Assembly (NCBI RefSeq): GCF_044465595.1
Contig: NZ_JBITLV010000003.1
Coordinates: 62,001-126,000, forward strand
From: Spongisporangium articulatum
Lineage (GTDB): Bacteria > Actinomycetota > Actinomycetes > Actinomycetales > Kineosporiaceae
Reading direction: 5' to 3'
Length of the DNA: 64,000 nt
Both the position numbers and the translations under genes were made by a program. Positions 1 to 8,495 of this stretch are shown here, in pieces. The notes beneath the pieces are model-generated. The model did not search any database. It was not told the origin of the DNA and was given only the letters and a program-made list of their open reading frames with translations. Each line of letters opens with the position of its first letter. Within the stretch, counting starts at the first letter, position 1.

Positions 1-2
1 AC

Positions 3-281
3 ATGAACTGGTGGAACGACATGCCGATGCACGACGACGGCGCCGGGATCGGGCTCTGGCTGCTGCTCCTTCTCGTGGCCGGAGCCGTCATCTGGTACTG
101 GCTGACCCCGCACCCCGGCCGTGCCCCCGGCCGGGCCCCCGGCCGCGATGCCGAGCAGGTGCTGCGGGACCGGTTCGCCCGCGGTGAGATCGACGCCGAG
201 GAGTACCGGTCCCGGCTGCGCACCCTGCGTGACGGCACGGCCCCGCAGGACGACCCCGGTCAGGTCCGGGGACACCCCTGA
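3..281 (+). CDS. Small membrane protein with SHOCT domain
   Basis: Encodes 92 residues. A single hydrophobic segment (about residues 17-34) follows a short N-terminus, then a Pro/Gly/Arg linker with a repeated GRAP unit, then a C-terminal SHOCT-type helix pair (about 48-76, with RFARGEIDAEEYRSRL). SHOCT domains are oligomerisation or protein-contact modules; no reaction can be assigned. The stop codon overlaps the start of the next gene (TGATG), so the two are probably translated together. The start lies two bases from the window edge, so a longer upstream start or promoter cannot be excluded. Confidence 0.75.
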   Translation: MNWWNDMPMHDDGAGIGLWLLLLLVAGAVIWYWLTPHPGRAPGRAPGRDAEQVLRDRFARGEIDAEEYRSRLRTLRDGTAPQDDPGQVRGHP

Positions 282-3010
282 TGGACGGATCCCGCCTGTC
301 GGAGGGCATCGAGGCGCTGCTGGCCGACGGGCGGGTGACCCGGATCCGGCCCGTGCGGCCCGGCGACGAACCGGCACTCGCCCGGCTGCACGAGGCCGCC
401 TCGGACGCCAGCCTGCGCACCCGGTTCTTCACCCTCGGGCGGTCCGGAGCCCGCCGGTACGCCGAGCACCTCGCCCGCAGCAGCGACCATCTCGCCCTGG
501 TGGCGGTGACGGACGACGAGATCATCGGTGTGGGGTCGGCCGAACTCCCGCGCGAGGTGGGCGACGAGAAGCCGACCGGTCCCACCACGGCCGAGGTGGC
601 GCTGCTGGTGGCCGAGCCCTGGCAGGGACACGGGGTCGGCACCCTCTTGCTCGAACACCTGGCCGCGGCCGGGCGGGCGGCCGGGATCACCGCGTTCACG
701 GCCGACCTGTTGTCCGACAACGCGGCGATGCTCGACGTCTTCCGCGGCGTCGGACTGGACCTCCACGACGCGGGGACGACGGCCGGCGTCCGGTCCCTGA
801 CCGTGAACCTGGGGCGCACCGAGCTGTCCGACGCGTTCCTGCGCGAACGCGAGCAGATCGCCGAGCAACTGTCGATGGCCTCGGTGCTGGCGCCCGACAG
901 CGTGGCCGTGGTCGGCGTCGGGCGTCACGGCCACGGGGTGGGCAAGGCGGTCCTCGCCAACCTCGTGGACGGCGGCTTCCCCGGCCCCGTGGCCGCCGTG
1001 AACCAGCACCTGTCCCGCGGGTCGACGCTCGACGGCGTGCCGGTGTTCCGATCGCTGTCCGAGATCCCCTGGCCCCTCGACCTGGTCGTCGTCGCGGTGC
1101 CCGCCTCCCAGGCCGCCGCTGTGCTGGAGGACGCCGGTCGGGCGGGGGCCGGCGCGGCCGTCGTCCTGTCGTCGGGTTTCGAGCGATCGGCCGCGCGGGG
1201 CCTGGCCACCCTCGCCCACCGGTACGGCATGCGTCTGGTGGGGCCGAACTGCCTCGGGGTACTGAACAGCGATCCCGACGTGCGGCTGAACGCCACATTC
1301 GACTCGTTGCCGCTGACGCCCGAGGTCGCGTCCGGCGTCGCGTTGGCCTCGCAGTCGGGCGGGCTGGGCATCGCCGTTCTCGACGCCGCCGCCCGGCGGC
1401 ACCTGCCGGTGGCGGCGTTCGTGTCACTCGGCGACAAGGTCGATGTGAGCGGCAACGACCTCCTGCTGGCCTGGCGGCACGACCCGCACGTGCGGGTCGT
1501 CGGGCTCTACCTGGAGTCCATCGGCAACCCGCGGCGGTTCCGGCGGATCGCGGCGCAGACGGCGGCCGCGACCCCGGTCGTGGCCCTGCGCAGCGGCCGC
1601 ACAGCGGCGGGCGCGCGGGCCACCGCGTCGCACACGGCCGCCGTCGCCCGGCCGGACGCGGTGGCCGCCGCCCTGCTGCGCGACAGTGGCGTCATCGCGG
1701 CCGACACGAGCGAGCAACTGCTCGACGTGCTGCATCTCCTGACCCGGCAGCCCCTGCCCGCCGGCACCCGGGTCGCGGTACTCGGCAACGCCGGTGGGCC
1801 GGGTGCGCTCGCCGCCGACGCGGTCGTGCGGGCCGGCGGCACCGTTCCCGTCCTCGACGACCGGACGGGCGCCGAACTGCACCGCGCCGTCCCGGACGCC
1901 CCGGCCGTCGACAACCCGCTGGACCTGGGCGCGGGAGCCGACGCCGACGGCTACCGGCACGCCCTGCGGGCGGTCTACGCATCGGGTCAGGTCGACGCCG
2001 TGCTCGCCGTGCACGCCACGGTCCGGACCCGGCCCGCCGGAGGAGTGGTCGCGGCCGTGGAGGCGGAGGCCGCCCGGCCGGGTGCGCTGCCGACGGCGGC
2101 CGTCCTGATCGGTTCACCGGCGCCCGTCGACTCGTGCGTGCCGTGGTTCGAGTTCCCGGAGGGGGCTGCCCTCGCGCTGGTGCGGGCCGGGGACGCCGGT
2201 CGGTGGCGGGCCCGGGACCACGCGCCGCTGTCGGACGTTCCGGACGACGGCCGCCCGGGCCTCGACACGGCCGGGCTGCGCCGGTGGGTCACCACGTGCG
2301 CCCGGAACGACGAGGGGCGCGTCGCAGCCGGCGACGCCCTCGGGCTGCTGGACCTGATCGGTGTGCCCCACGCCCGGACCGACGTGGTCACCGGCCCGGT
2401 CGAGGCCGCGCGCCTGGCCCGGCGATGGGCGGTGCCGGTCGTGGTGAAGTCCGGCACGGGTGGACCGGGGCACCGCACGGGGGCCGGTGGGGTCGTGCTC
2501 GACGTCCCGGACCCGGACGCGGCCGCCGCGGCGTGCCGGGAGGTGATGGCCGCGACCGGGTGCACGGACGTCCTGGTCCAGGAGCGGCGCGCCGGTGGGT
2601 TCGAGCTCCTGGTCGGGGTGTCCGCACCGGCGGGCGGACTACCCGTCGTGGTGGTGGGGGCCGGAGGCGTCCAGGAGAGCCTGCTCGCCGACCACGCCAT
2701 GCGCTCGCTGCCGCTGGAACGCGGGACGGCGGCCCGGATGCTGGCCGAACTCCGTCTCGCGCCGGTGTTCTCGGGCTTCCGCGGAACTCCCCCGCTCGAC
2801 CGGGCGGCCGTCGTCTCCGTGCTCGAGCGGATCTCCCGGCTGGCGGACGTCGTGCCGGAGATCTGCGAGCTGGACCTGAACCCGCTCATCGTGACGCCCG
2901 CCGGCGTGGTCGCCGTCGACGTGAAGGTCCGCCTGCTCACGCCCGGGCAGCACCGCACCCCGGACTCGGTGGTCGACGTGTGGTCCCGCGCCCTGGACCA
3001 GCCGACCTGA
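281..3010 (+). CDS. GNAT acetyltransferase fused to ADP-forming acyl-CoA ligase
   Basis: A 909-residue fusion. Residues about 19-175 form a GNAT acyltransferase with an acetyl-CoA loop (QGHGVGTLL, about 113-121). A CoA-binding Rossmann domain (SVAVVGVG, from about 206) and a succinyl-CoA-ligase-like domain (SQSGGLGI, about 358) follow; the SHTAA loop holds His451, the expected phosphohistidine. A C-terminal ATP-grasp domain fills about 690-905. The family converts acyl-CoA, ADP and Pi to acid, CoA and ATP, or acetylates protein lysines through the GNAT part (known for Pat-type relatives). It directly follows the SHOCT gene. Beside a dormancy-type regulon, acetate overflow with ATP gain or acetyl-CoA control is a reasonable inference; substrate unknown. 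Confidence 0.88.
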   Translation: MDGSRLSEGIEALLADGRVTRIRPVRPGDEPALARLHEAASDASLRTRFFTLGRSGARRYAEHLARSSDHLALVAVTDDEIIGVGSAELPREVGDEKPTGPTTAEVALLVAEPWQGHGVGTLLLEHLAAAGRAAGITAFTADLLSDNAAMLDVFRGVGLDLHDAGTTAGVRSLTVNLGRTELSDAFLREREQIAEQLSMASVLAPDSVAVVGVGRHGHGVGKAVLANLVDGGFPGPVAAVNQHLSRGSTLDGVPVFRSLSEIPWPLDLVVVAVPASQAAAVLEDAGRAGAGAAVVLSSGFERSAARGLATLAHRYGMRLVGPNCLGVLNSDPDVRLNATFDSLPLTPEVASGVALASQSGGLGIAVLDAAARRHLPVAAFVSLGDKVDVSGNDLLLAWRHDPHVRVVGLYLESIGNPRRFRRIAAQTAAATPVVALRSGRTAAGARATASHTAAVARPDAVAAALLRDSGVIAADTSEQLLDVLHLLTRQPLPAGTRVAVLGNAGGPGALAADAVVRAGGTVPVLDDRTGAELHRAVPDAPAVDNPLDLGAGADADGYRHALRAVYASGQVDAVLAVHATVRTRPAGGVVAAVEAEAARPGALPTAAVLIGSPAPVDSCVPWFEFPEGAALALVRAGDAGRWRARDHAPLSDVPDDGRPGLDTAGLRRWVTTCARNDEGRVAAGDALGLLDLIGVPHARTDVVTGPVEAARLARRWAVPVVVKSGTGGPGHRTGAGGVVLDVPDPDAAAAACREVMAATGCTDVLVQERRAGGFELLVGVSAPAGGLPVVVVGAGGVQESLLADHAMRSLPLERGTAARMLAELRLAPVFSGFRGTPPLDRAAVVSVLERISRLADVVPEICELDLNPLIVTPAGVVAVDVKVRLLTPGQHRTPDSVVDVWSRALDQPT

Positions 3011-3018
3011 GAGCCCGC

Positions 3019-3438
3019 TCAGGCTGCGGCATCTGCACCGGAGGGCAGAACATTCAAGGCATCGGAGCGCACGGCCATCGGCTCCGTCTCGTGCCACACC
3101 TCCGAGTCTCCCGCGGGCTCCAGCACAGCCTCCTCCAGGACGGACGCAAAGGGCGACCGTTCTCGCAGGACGAGAGCGGTCGGGTCCAGACCCACGACGA
3201 CGACCCTCGTCCCGAGCCTTTCCATCGTCGAGACGGCTCGGTCGAGCTCCCAGACCGACGCGGCGCAGAGATGGTCGACGCCGCGCAGATCGATGACCAA
3301 CGGGCGGTCGGGAGCCGCACGGTGAGCGCCGTTCATTCCTTCCCGCACCAGCCCCATGCCGTCTCGTCCGGCCGTGCCGAAGACCGCGACCCGCATGTGG
3401 TCGGGCGCCGAGAGGCATACGCATTCGAGCCAGGACAT
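3019..3438 (-). CDS. STAS-domain (anti-sigma-factor antagonist-like) protein
   Basis: Encodes 139 residues with a STAS fold: a hydrophobic strand PLVIDLRGVDHLCA, then the SVWELDRAV helix and the TRVVVVGL strand, as in SpoIIAA-like antagonists. The usual phospho-acceptor Ser lies in a D-x-S-G context; here the equivalent reads LCAAS, so the switch residue is uncertain. I start at ATG 3438, behind a GGAG stretch; an ATG at 3477 would add 13 residues. It is convergent with the GNAT-ligase gene and divergent from the DUF4389 operon. A DosR-type box lies upstream on its strand, suggesting it belongs to the same stimulon. It likely acts in partner-switching, but no kinase partner is adjacent. Confidence 0.78.
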   Translation of the reverse strand: MSWLECVCLSAPDHMRVAVFGTAGRDGMGLVREGMNGAHRAAPDRPLVIDLRGVDHLCAASVWELDRAVSTMERLGTRVVVVGLDPTALVLRERSPFASVLEEAVLEPAGDSEVWHETEPMAVRSDALNVLPSGADAAA

Positions 3439-3475
3439 GATCTTGTCTCCTTCTCCGGGACTGTCCTTCACCTCC

Positions 3476-3519
3476 ACTCGACCAAACGACCCGGGCGCGG
3501 CCCAGGGCTGTTGGTCCTC
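3476..3519 (-). promoter_or_regulatory. DosR-type box and putative -10 for the STAS gene
   Basis: The 16-mer AGGGCTGTTGGTCCTC at 3504-3519 is a degenerate palindrome of the same kind as the other boxes here. Its centre is 30.5 bp upstream of TCGAGT (3481-3476, minus strand), the spacing seen at the better sites. The hexamer fits less well (C at position 2), so this is one of the weaker members. Confidence 0.45.
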
Positions 3520-3573
3520 ACCGGACCGAGATCCCCCGCCGGTCGAAGGCGGTCGTCAAAGTCCCTGCCCGAT

Positions 3574-3617
3574 AGGGACCTTCTGCCCTCGGCACGGGCT
3601 GTGCCGGCGCCTAGCGT
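3574..3617 (+). promoter_or_regulatory. DosR-type box and -10 for the DUF4389-ABC-USP operon
   Basis: AGGGACCTTCTGCCCT at 3574-3589 is a good palindrome. TAGCGT at 3612-3617 begins 30.5 bp from its centre, which puts the box at about -42 relative to a start near 3624, overlapping the -35 region as activators of the NarL/DevR family do. The same TAGCGT hexamer recurs in front of the P-type ATPase at 24736. Confidence 0.7.
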
Positions 3618-3658
3618 CGAAGCCCGGACCACCGGACCGTCGAACTCGGGGAGAAGTG

Positions 3659-5164
3659 ATGTCGGACGTCGAGCAGCCGCCACCCAGCGCGGCGCAGCCA
3701 GCACCGGTTCACCCGCTACGTCTCACGGGTCGGCTCGAGCAGCCACTCAGCCGCGGCCTCTGGCTCGTGAAATGGCTCTTGCTGATACCGCATCTCGTGA
3801 TCCTGGCGTTTCTCTGGGTCGGCTTCGCGGTGGTCACCGTCGTCGCGTTCTTCGCGATCCTGTTCACGGGCCGGTACCCCCACACCCTCTTCGGTTTCAA
3901 CCGGGGCGTGTTGCGGTGGAGCTGGCGGGTGTCGTACTACGGCTACTCCGCACTGGGCACCGATCGGTACCCGCCGTTCATCCTGGCCGACGTGCCGGAC
4001 TACCCGGCCCGGCTCGAGCTGGAGTACCCGGCGCACCTGTCGCGTGGGCTCGTACTCGTCAAGTGGTGGCTGCTGGCCCTGCCTCATTACCTGCTGCTCG
4101 CCGCGATCAGCGGCGGCCTGGCCGTGGCCGCCGACCGCGACGGCCGATCGGTCACCGGCGGCGTGAGCCTGCTCGGCGTGACCGTGGCCATCGTGGGCGT
4201 CTCGCTGCTGTTCCGCGCCGGCCGTTACCCGCACGGCCTGTTCGACCTCCTCATGGGCGTGAACCGCTGGAGCACCCGGGTCTTCGTGTACGCCACCCTC
4301 ATGTCGGACACCTACCCGCCCTTCCGACTGGACCAGGGCGGTGAGGAGCCCGGCGTCCCCGGCGCCCCGCCGGCGCCGAGCGGAGGGGACTCGACCGCCG
4401 CGCGACCGACGTCGGCCACGGGACACGTCGTGGCGCTGGTCCTCGGGGTCCTCCTGGTGCTCCCGGGGCTGGCCGTGGCCGGCGTCGGCGGGGCCGGACT
4501 GTGGCTCGACACCCAGCGGGACGACGCCGGTTTCGTGAGCACCGACACCACCTCCGTCGCCCGCCCGGCCCCCGTGGTGACGGTGGAGGGGGTACACCTA
4601 GACATCGATCGCGCGGCCGCCACCTGGCTGGACGAGAACGACCTGGGTCAGGTGCGGATCCGGATCGAGGACCGCTCCCCGCAGGCCCTGTTCGTCGGCA
4701 TCGCGCCGCAGGCCGCCGTCGACGGGTGGCTCGCCGGCCGGGCGCATGACGAGATCACCGACTTCCGTTCCGGCTCATTGCGTTACGAGCGGCACGCCGG
4801 TCTGACCCCCGTGGCGGCACCCACGGCCCAGAGCTTCTGGAGCGCGTCGGTGACCGGGACCGGATCGCAGCAGCTGACCTGGCGCCCACGCACGGGCGAC
4901 TGGACGCTGGTCATCGCCACGGCCGACGGCACGGGAGCCGTGAACGCCCGCGCGGCGGTGGGCGCCAAAATCCCGTCGTTGACCGGCGTCTCCTCCGGGC
5001 TCCTGGCCGGCGGGCTGATCGTCCTGCTTCTCGGTGTCGCCCTGATCGCCTGGGGCGCAGCCGGTATCGGGCGCGGCCACGCCGACGCGCAGCCGGCGCC
5101 GCCGTCCCCCACCCCGTCGTCCCCGGCCGCGGCCCGGCAGGAATCGATCGGGGTCGGCCCGTGA
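3659..5164 (+). CDS. DUF4389-domain membrane protein
   Basis: Encodes 501 residues. Two tandem DUF4389 units are visible: each has a transmembrane stretch (WLLLIPHLVILAFLWVGFAV; later WWLLALPHYLLLAAISGGLA) and the repeated tail pattern GRYPHTLFGFNRGV or GRYPHGLFDLLMGVNRW followed by TYPPF or RYPPF. A further helix (about 257-282), an extracytoplasmic region and a C-terminal helix follow. The start is ATG 3659 behind GGGGAGAA. It leads an operon (GTGA overlap with the ABC ATPase, then permease, USP and a split-barrel protein) headed by a DosR-type box. The molecular role of DUF4389 is unknown; linkage to an ABC exporter suggests a membrane function under low oxygen or stress. Confidence 0.85.
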   Translation: MSDVEQPPPSAAQPAPVHPLRLTGRLEQPLSRGLWLVKWLLLIPHLVILAFLWVGFAVVTVVAFFAILFTGRYPHTLFGFNRGVLRWSWRVSYYGYSALGTDRYPPFILADVPDYPARLELEYPAHLSRGLVLVKWWLLALPHYLLLAAISGGLAVAADRDGRSVTGGVSLLGVTVAIVGVSLLFRAGRYPHGLFDLLMGVNRWSTRVFVYATLMSDTYPPFRLDQGGEEPGVPGAPPAPSGGDSTAARPTSATGHVVALVLGVLLVLPGLAVAGVGGAGLWLDTQRDDAGFVSTDTTSVARPAPVVTVEGVHLDIDRAAATWLDENDLGQVRIRIEDRSPQALFVGIAPQAAVDGWLAGRAHDEITDFRSGSLRYERHAGLTPVAAPTAQSFWSASVTGTGSQQLTWRPRTGDWTLVIATADGTGAVNARAAVGAKIPSLTGVSSGLLAGGLIVLLLGVALIAWGAAGIGRGHADAQPAPPSPTPSSPAAARQESIGVGP

Positions 5165-6180
5165 GCGCCGACCGGACCGTGCAGGCCGTCGACCCGGTCG
5201 ACGCGGTCGCGATGGGCGTCGAGACCGACCTACCGACCGACGTGCCCCTGCTGTGCCGCGGACTCGGCAAGCGGTACGGCAGCATGCAGGCCCTCGACGG
5301 ACTCGACCTGCGGATCGGGCCCGGCGACGTGGTCGGGTACCTCGGACCCAACGGGTCGGGGAAGACGACCACGCTGCGACTGCTCACCGGCGCCCTGAGG
5401 CCGTCGGAGGGCAGTGCCAGCCTCTTCGGGCACGACTGCTGGTCCGACCGCCGTCGCGCGCACGAACGACTCGGTTACGTGCCGTCGGAGCCGGACTACG
5501 ACCCCCGCCTGACCGGGGCCGAACTGCTGAGCCTGTCCGGGCGCCTGCGCGGTCGGGACCGGGCCGCCGACCGCGAGGCCCGGAAACGGACCGTCCAGAG
5601 GCTCGGCATCGACACCGGGCGCCGGGTGGGCGAACTCTCCCGCGGCAACCGGCAGAAGCTCGCACTCGCCCTGGCCCTGTGGCACCGCCCCGACGTCCTG
5701 CTGCTCGACGAACCGAGCACCGGACTGGACCCTCTCGCGCAGGACGTGATGCACGACCTCGTGACCGGCGCCGCGGACGACGGCGCAGCGGTGCTGTTCT
5801 CGTCCCACGTGCTGAGCGAGGTCCAGCAGCTGGCCCGGCGCGTCGTGCTGCTCCATCACGGTCGCGTGATCGACCGGGCCGACATGGCGGAGCTGTGGCG
5901 TCGGACCCCGCACCGGCTGAAGGCGATCGTGGCGACCGCGGCGCAGGCCGTCGACCTGGCCGAGGCGCTGGGCCACACGCCCGGGGTGGGAGCCGTGGAG
6001 GTCGAGGACCGGACGGTGCGGTGCCGGTTCTCCAGCACGGTGATGAACGACGTGGTCCACACCCTGGCGGCGCGGCCGGTGCTGGACCTGAGCGTCGAGG
6101 ACACGAGCCTCGACGAGTGGTTCGACGACGCGCTCGACGGTTTCACCCGGGCGCGGGCGCACGGCGGAGGTGGACGATGA
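5161..6180 (+). CDS. ABC transporter ATP-binding protein
   Basis: A 339-residue ABC ATPase: Walker A GPNGSGKTT (about residues 63-71), the signature region read as LSRGNRQKL (the usual LSGGQ is degenerate, with R at position 3), Walker B LLLDEPSTGLDP, and a His switch in FSSHVLSE. An extra C-terminal domain of about 90 residues resembles that of DrrA/CcmA-type exporters. The start is GTG in a GTGA overlap with the upstream stop, and its own stop overlaps the permease ATG (ATGA). It forms an exporter with the next gene; the substrate is unknown. It belongs to the DosR-boxed operon starting at 3659. Confidence 0.9.
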   Translation: MSADRTVQAVDPVDAVAMGVETDLPTDVPLLCRGLGKRYGSMQALDGLDLRIGPGDVVGYLGPNGSGKTTTLRLLTGALRPSEGSASLFGHDCWSDRRRAHERLGYVPSEPDYDPRLTGAELLSLSGRLRGRDRAADREARKRTVQRLGIDTGRRVGELSRGNRQKLALALALWHRPDVLLLDEPSTGLDPLAQDVMHDLVTGAADDGAAVLFSSHVLSEVQQLARRVVLLHHGRVIDRADMAELWRRTPHRLKAIVATAAQAVDLAEALGHTPGVGAVEVEDRTVRCRFSSTVMNDVVHTLAARPVLDLSVEDTSLDEWFDDALDGFTRARAHGGGGR

Positions 6181-7001
6181 GCACCCTGAGTCTGGACCCG
6201 GCGCACGGCCTCGCCCGGCTCAACGTCCGGCTGCACCTGCGCGGCCTGGTCCTGTGGGGGCTCGCGCTGGCCGCCCTCGACGTGCTGTACGCCGCACTTT
6301 GGCCGTCGATCAGCGGGAACTCTTCCTACGCAGACATTCTCGATCAGATGCCGAAGGCCTATCGGTCGATCATCGATGCCTCCGGCGGGATCGACCTGAC
6401 GACAGCGGCCGGCTACCTGCAGGCCGAGACGTTCGCCCTGACCGCCCCGCTCCTCCTGATCGTCCAGGCGGTGGCCCTCGGGACCGGCCTGACCGTGGGC
6501 TGGGAACGTGGAACCCGGTTGGAGACCCTGCTGGCGGGGCCGCTCGGGCGGACCCGGTGGTACCTCGTGCAGGTGGCGACGGTCGTCGTGGGCACCGCCG
6601 GGCTGTGCGCCGCCACCCTCACGGTCCTGCTGGTCGTCCGGGACCCGTTCGAACTCGACGTCCCCGTAGGCCATCTCGTCGCGGCGTGCGTCCAGCTCGG
6701 CGCGCTGGCCACGTTCTTCGGTGCCCTCGCGATCGCCGCGGGCGCGGCGACGGGCCAGGCCGGCGCGGCCCGGGCGGTGTGCGGCGTGGTGGCCGTCCTG
6801 GGCTACCTGGTGAACGTCCTGGCCCCGATGGCCGACGCCCTCGAGCCGCTGCGCCCGCTGTCCCCGTTCCACTGGTACGCGCGTTCCCCGGCGGTCGTCA
6901 ACGGCCTCGACTGGGCCGGGGCCGGGGTGCTCCTGGGCGCGGCGGCCGTTCTCGTCGCCGCGGGGGCGATCGTGCTGGAGCGTCGCGATCTTCACTCGTG
7001 A
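6177..7001 (+). CDS. ABC-2 type permease
   Basis: A 274-residue membrane protein with about six hydrophobic segments (for example GLVLWGLALAALDVLYAAL and LLLIVQAVALGTGLTVGW) and the loop WERGTRLETLLAGPLGRTRW typical of the ABC-2 fold that places the coupling helix near the ATPase. It overlaps the ATPase gene by ATGA. Together they should form an exporter; the substrate is unknown. A universal stress gene follows after 40 bp, within the same apparent transcript. Confidence 0.85.
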   Translation: MSTLSLDPAHGLARLNVRLHLRGLVLWGLALAALDVLYAALWPSISGNSSYADILDQMPKAYRSIIDASGGIDLTTAAGYLQAETFALTAPLLLIVQAVALGTGLTVGWERGTRLETLLAGPLGRTRWYLVQVATVVVGTAGLCAATLTVLLVVRDPFELDVPVGHLVAACVQLGALATFFGALAIAAGAATGQAGAARAVCGVVAVLGYLVNVLAPMADALEPLRPLSPFHWYARSPAVVNGLDWAGAGVLLGAAAVLVAAGAIVLERRDLHS

Positions 7002-7041
7002 ATCAGTGCGCCAGAGGGCATCAGAGGACTTGGAGGACACC

Positions 7042-7941
7042 ATGGAGACCGGACCCACAAGCCACCAGGCACCGGTCGTCGTCGGCTACGGCGGGGTCGG
7101 GCCCGCCGACGCAGCCGTACGCTGGGCCGCGCGCGAGGCACGCAGCCGCGGGACGTGGCTGAAGATCCTGCACGCCGTGGAGTACGCGCTGGTGCCGGGG
7201 CCGCTCGGCTCGGTGCCCTACCGCGCCGACGTCTTCGAGCACACCACGTCGAAGGTGCTCGGCGAGGCCCGCCTGCTGGCCGCCGGCGCCGCGCCCGACG
7301 TCCAGTTCCACACCGAGGCGGTGAGCGAGGCGACGGTGCCCGCGTTGGTCGAAGCATCCCGCGAGGCGGAGCTTCTCGTGCTGGGGACCCACGGGTACGG
7401 CGAGCTCGGCGCCCTGGCGCTCGGCTCCACCGTCTACCCCGTGACGTCGCACGCCGCCTGCCCCGTGGTCGTCGTGCGCGGTGACTCGGAGCGGCGGCCG
7501 GGCCTCGACGGCCCGGTCATGGTCGCCGTGGACGGATCGCCGGGGGCCCTCGTGGCGCTCCGCTTCGCCGCGGAGGCCGCGCTCCGCGCGGGAGCCAGCC
7601 TCACCGTGATGACCGTGTACCCGATGCCCCGCTATCCCGGCTGGACCGACTCGCTGTTCGACGCCGAGTCCCCGTGGATCTTCGACGAGGGCGTCCGCAA
7701 GGAGGCGCAGGAACTCGTCCGGCGGGCCGCCGACACCGCACGCGCCGAGCACCCCGACCTGACCGTCGGCGAGATGGTGGCGTGCGGCCACTCGGGCGCC
7801 ACGATCGCGCACTGCGCGCAGGGTTTCGGCCTCCTGGTCGTCGGGACCCGCGGGCACGGGACGTTCAGCGGGCTGATCCTCGGCTCGGTGAGCCACTCCC
7901 TTCTGCACCGGGCGCCCTGCCCGGTGGCCGTCGTCCGCTGA
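7042..7941 (+). CDS. Tandem universal stress protein
   Basis: A 299-residue protein with two USP domains. The first starts PVVVGYGGVG and ends with the ATP-loop-like GTHGYGELGALALGS; the second starts VMVAVDGSPG and ends with GTRGHGTFSGLILGSVSHSL, the G-x2-G-x9-G-S/T nucleotide-binding pattern. I start at ATG 7042 behind TTGGAGGA; an ATG at 7006 would add 12 residues without a good binding site. Such tandem USPs (Rv1996, Rv2005c, Rv2623 type) are hallmark DosR regulon members in mycobacteria, where some bind ATP and restrain growth. It lies in the operon behind the 3574 box. Confidence 0.92.
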   Translation: METGPTSHQAPVVVGYGGVGPADAAVRWAAREARSRGTWLKILHAVEYALVPGPLGSVPYRADVFEHTTSKVLGEARLLAAGAAPDVQFHTEAVSEATVPALVEASREAELLVLGTHGYGELGALALGSTVYPVTSHAACPVVVVRGDSERRPGLDGPVMVAVDGSPGALVALRFAAEAALRAGASLTVMTVYPMPRYPGWTDSLFDAESPWIFDEGVRKEAQELVRRAADTARAEHPDLTVGEMVACGHSGATIAHCAQGFGLLVVGTRGHGTFSGLILGSVSHSLLHRAPCPVAVVR

Positions 7942-7959
7942 ACCGTGCCGGAGGTGGAG

Positions 7960-8412
7960 ATGCACGAGGTCGAACACCTGGGGACGGCGGAGTGCTGGCG
8001 ACTCGTGCGCGAGGCCCCCTACGGGCGGCTCGTGCTGTGGGTCGACGAGCGTCCCCACGTCCTGCCCGTCAACCATGTCGTCGACCACGGCTCCCTGGTG
8101 TTCCGTACGGCACCGGACTCCCTGGTCGCGGCGGCCACGGCCGCGGGCGTCGTCGCGTTCCAGGTGGACGGCTACACCCGCGACGTGGACCGGGCGTGGA
8201 GCGTGACCGTCAAGGGACGCTGCATTCAGGTCCGCAATCTGCACGAACTGGTCGCCGGCGCCGGGCTGCCGATCTTCCCGTGGCAGGCCGGCCCCAAGAA
8301 CCTGCTGATCCGGCTCGAGCCGGACGAGGTCCACGGCCGCCGGTTCACCCGCGCCGCCCCCACGGCCTCGGCGTCGCCCCTGCACAGGACGTGGCCGAGC
8401 GGACTGGAGTAG
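7960..8412 (+). CDS. Pyridoxamine 5'-phosphate oxidase-like flavin-binding protein
   Basis: A 150-residue split-barrel protein (PPOX-like). Recognisable parts are the opening helix ECWRLVREAPYGRLVLW, the strand HVLPVNHVVDHGSLVFRT and the core SLVAAATAAGVVAFQVDGY. The family binds FMN or F420, and related proteins occur in mycobacterial DosR regulons. I prefer ATG 7960, five bases after GGAGG; GTG 7945 is an alternative. It ends the DosR-boxed operon and converges with the next USP gene across a hairpin. The substrate is unknown. The C-terminus (last ~20 residues, Ala/Pro/Ser-rich) looks disordered. Confidence 0.85.
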   Translation: MHEVEHLGTAECWRLVREAPYGRLVLWVDERPHVLPVNHVVDHGSLVFRTAPDSLVAAATAAGVVAFQVDGYTRDVDRAWSVTVKGRCIQVRNLHELVAGAGLPIFPWQAGPKNLLIRLEPDEVHGRRFTRAAPTASASPLHRTWPSGLE

Positions 8413-8422
8413 GACGCCGCAC

Positions 8423-8461
8423 CGGCGGCGGCCCCGGGTGCGCGCCCGGATGCCGCCGCCG
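8423..8461. terminator. GC-rich hairpin between convergent genes
   Basis: Arms CGGCGGCGGC (8423-8432) and GCCGCCGCCG (8452-8461) are exact reverse complements and enclose an inner CCCGGG/CCCGG stem. It lies between two genes that run into each other and could terminate both; there is no T-tract, as is common in very GC-rich genomes. Confidence 0.55.
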
Positions 8462-8495
8462 TCCCCTCCGCGTGGCCGCTCGGGAGCCCGTCCGC

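Noticed and set aside
121..4344. Very long plus-strand open frame rich in Arg/Pro/Gly
   Set aside because: It overlaps the GNAT-ligase, STAS and DUF4389 genes in other frames; composition is that of a GC-rich shadow frame, with no recognisable domain.
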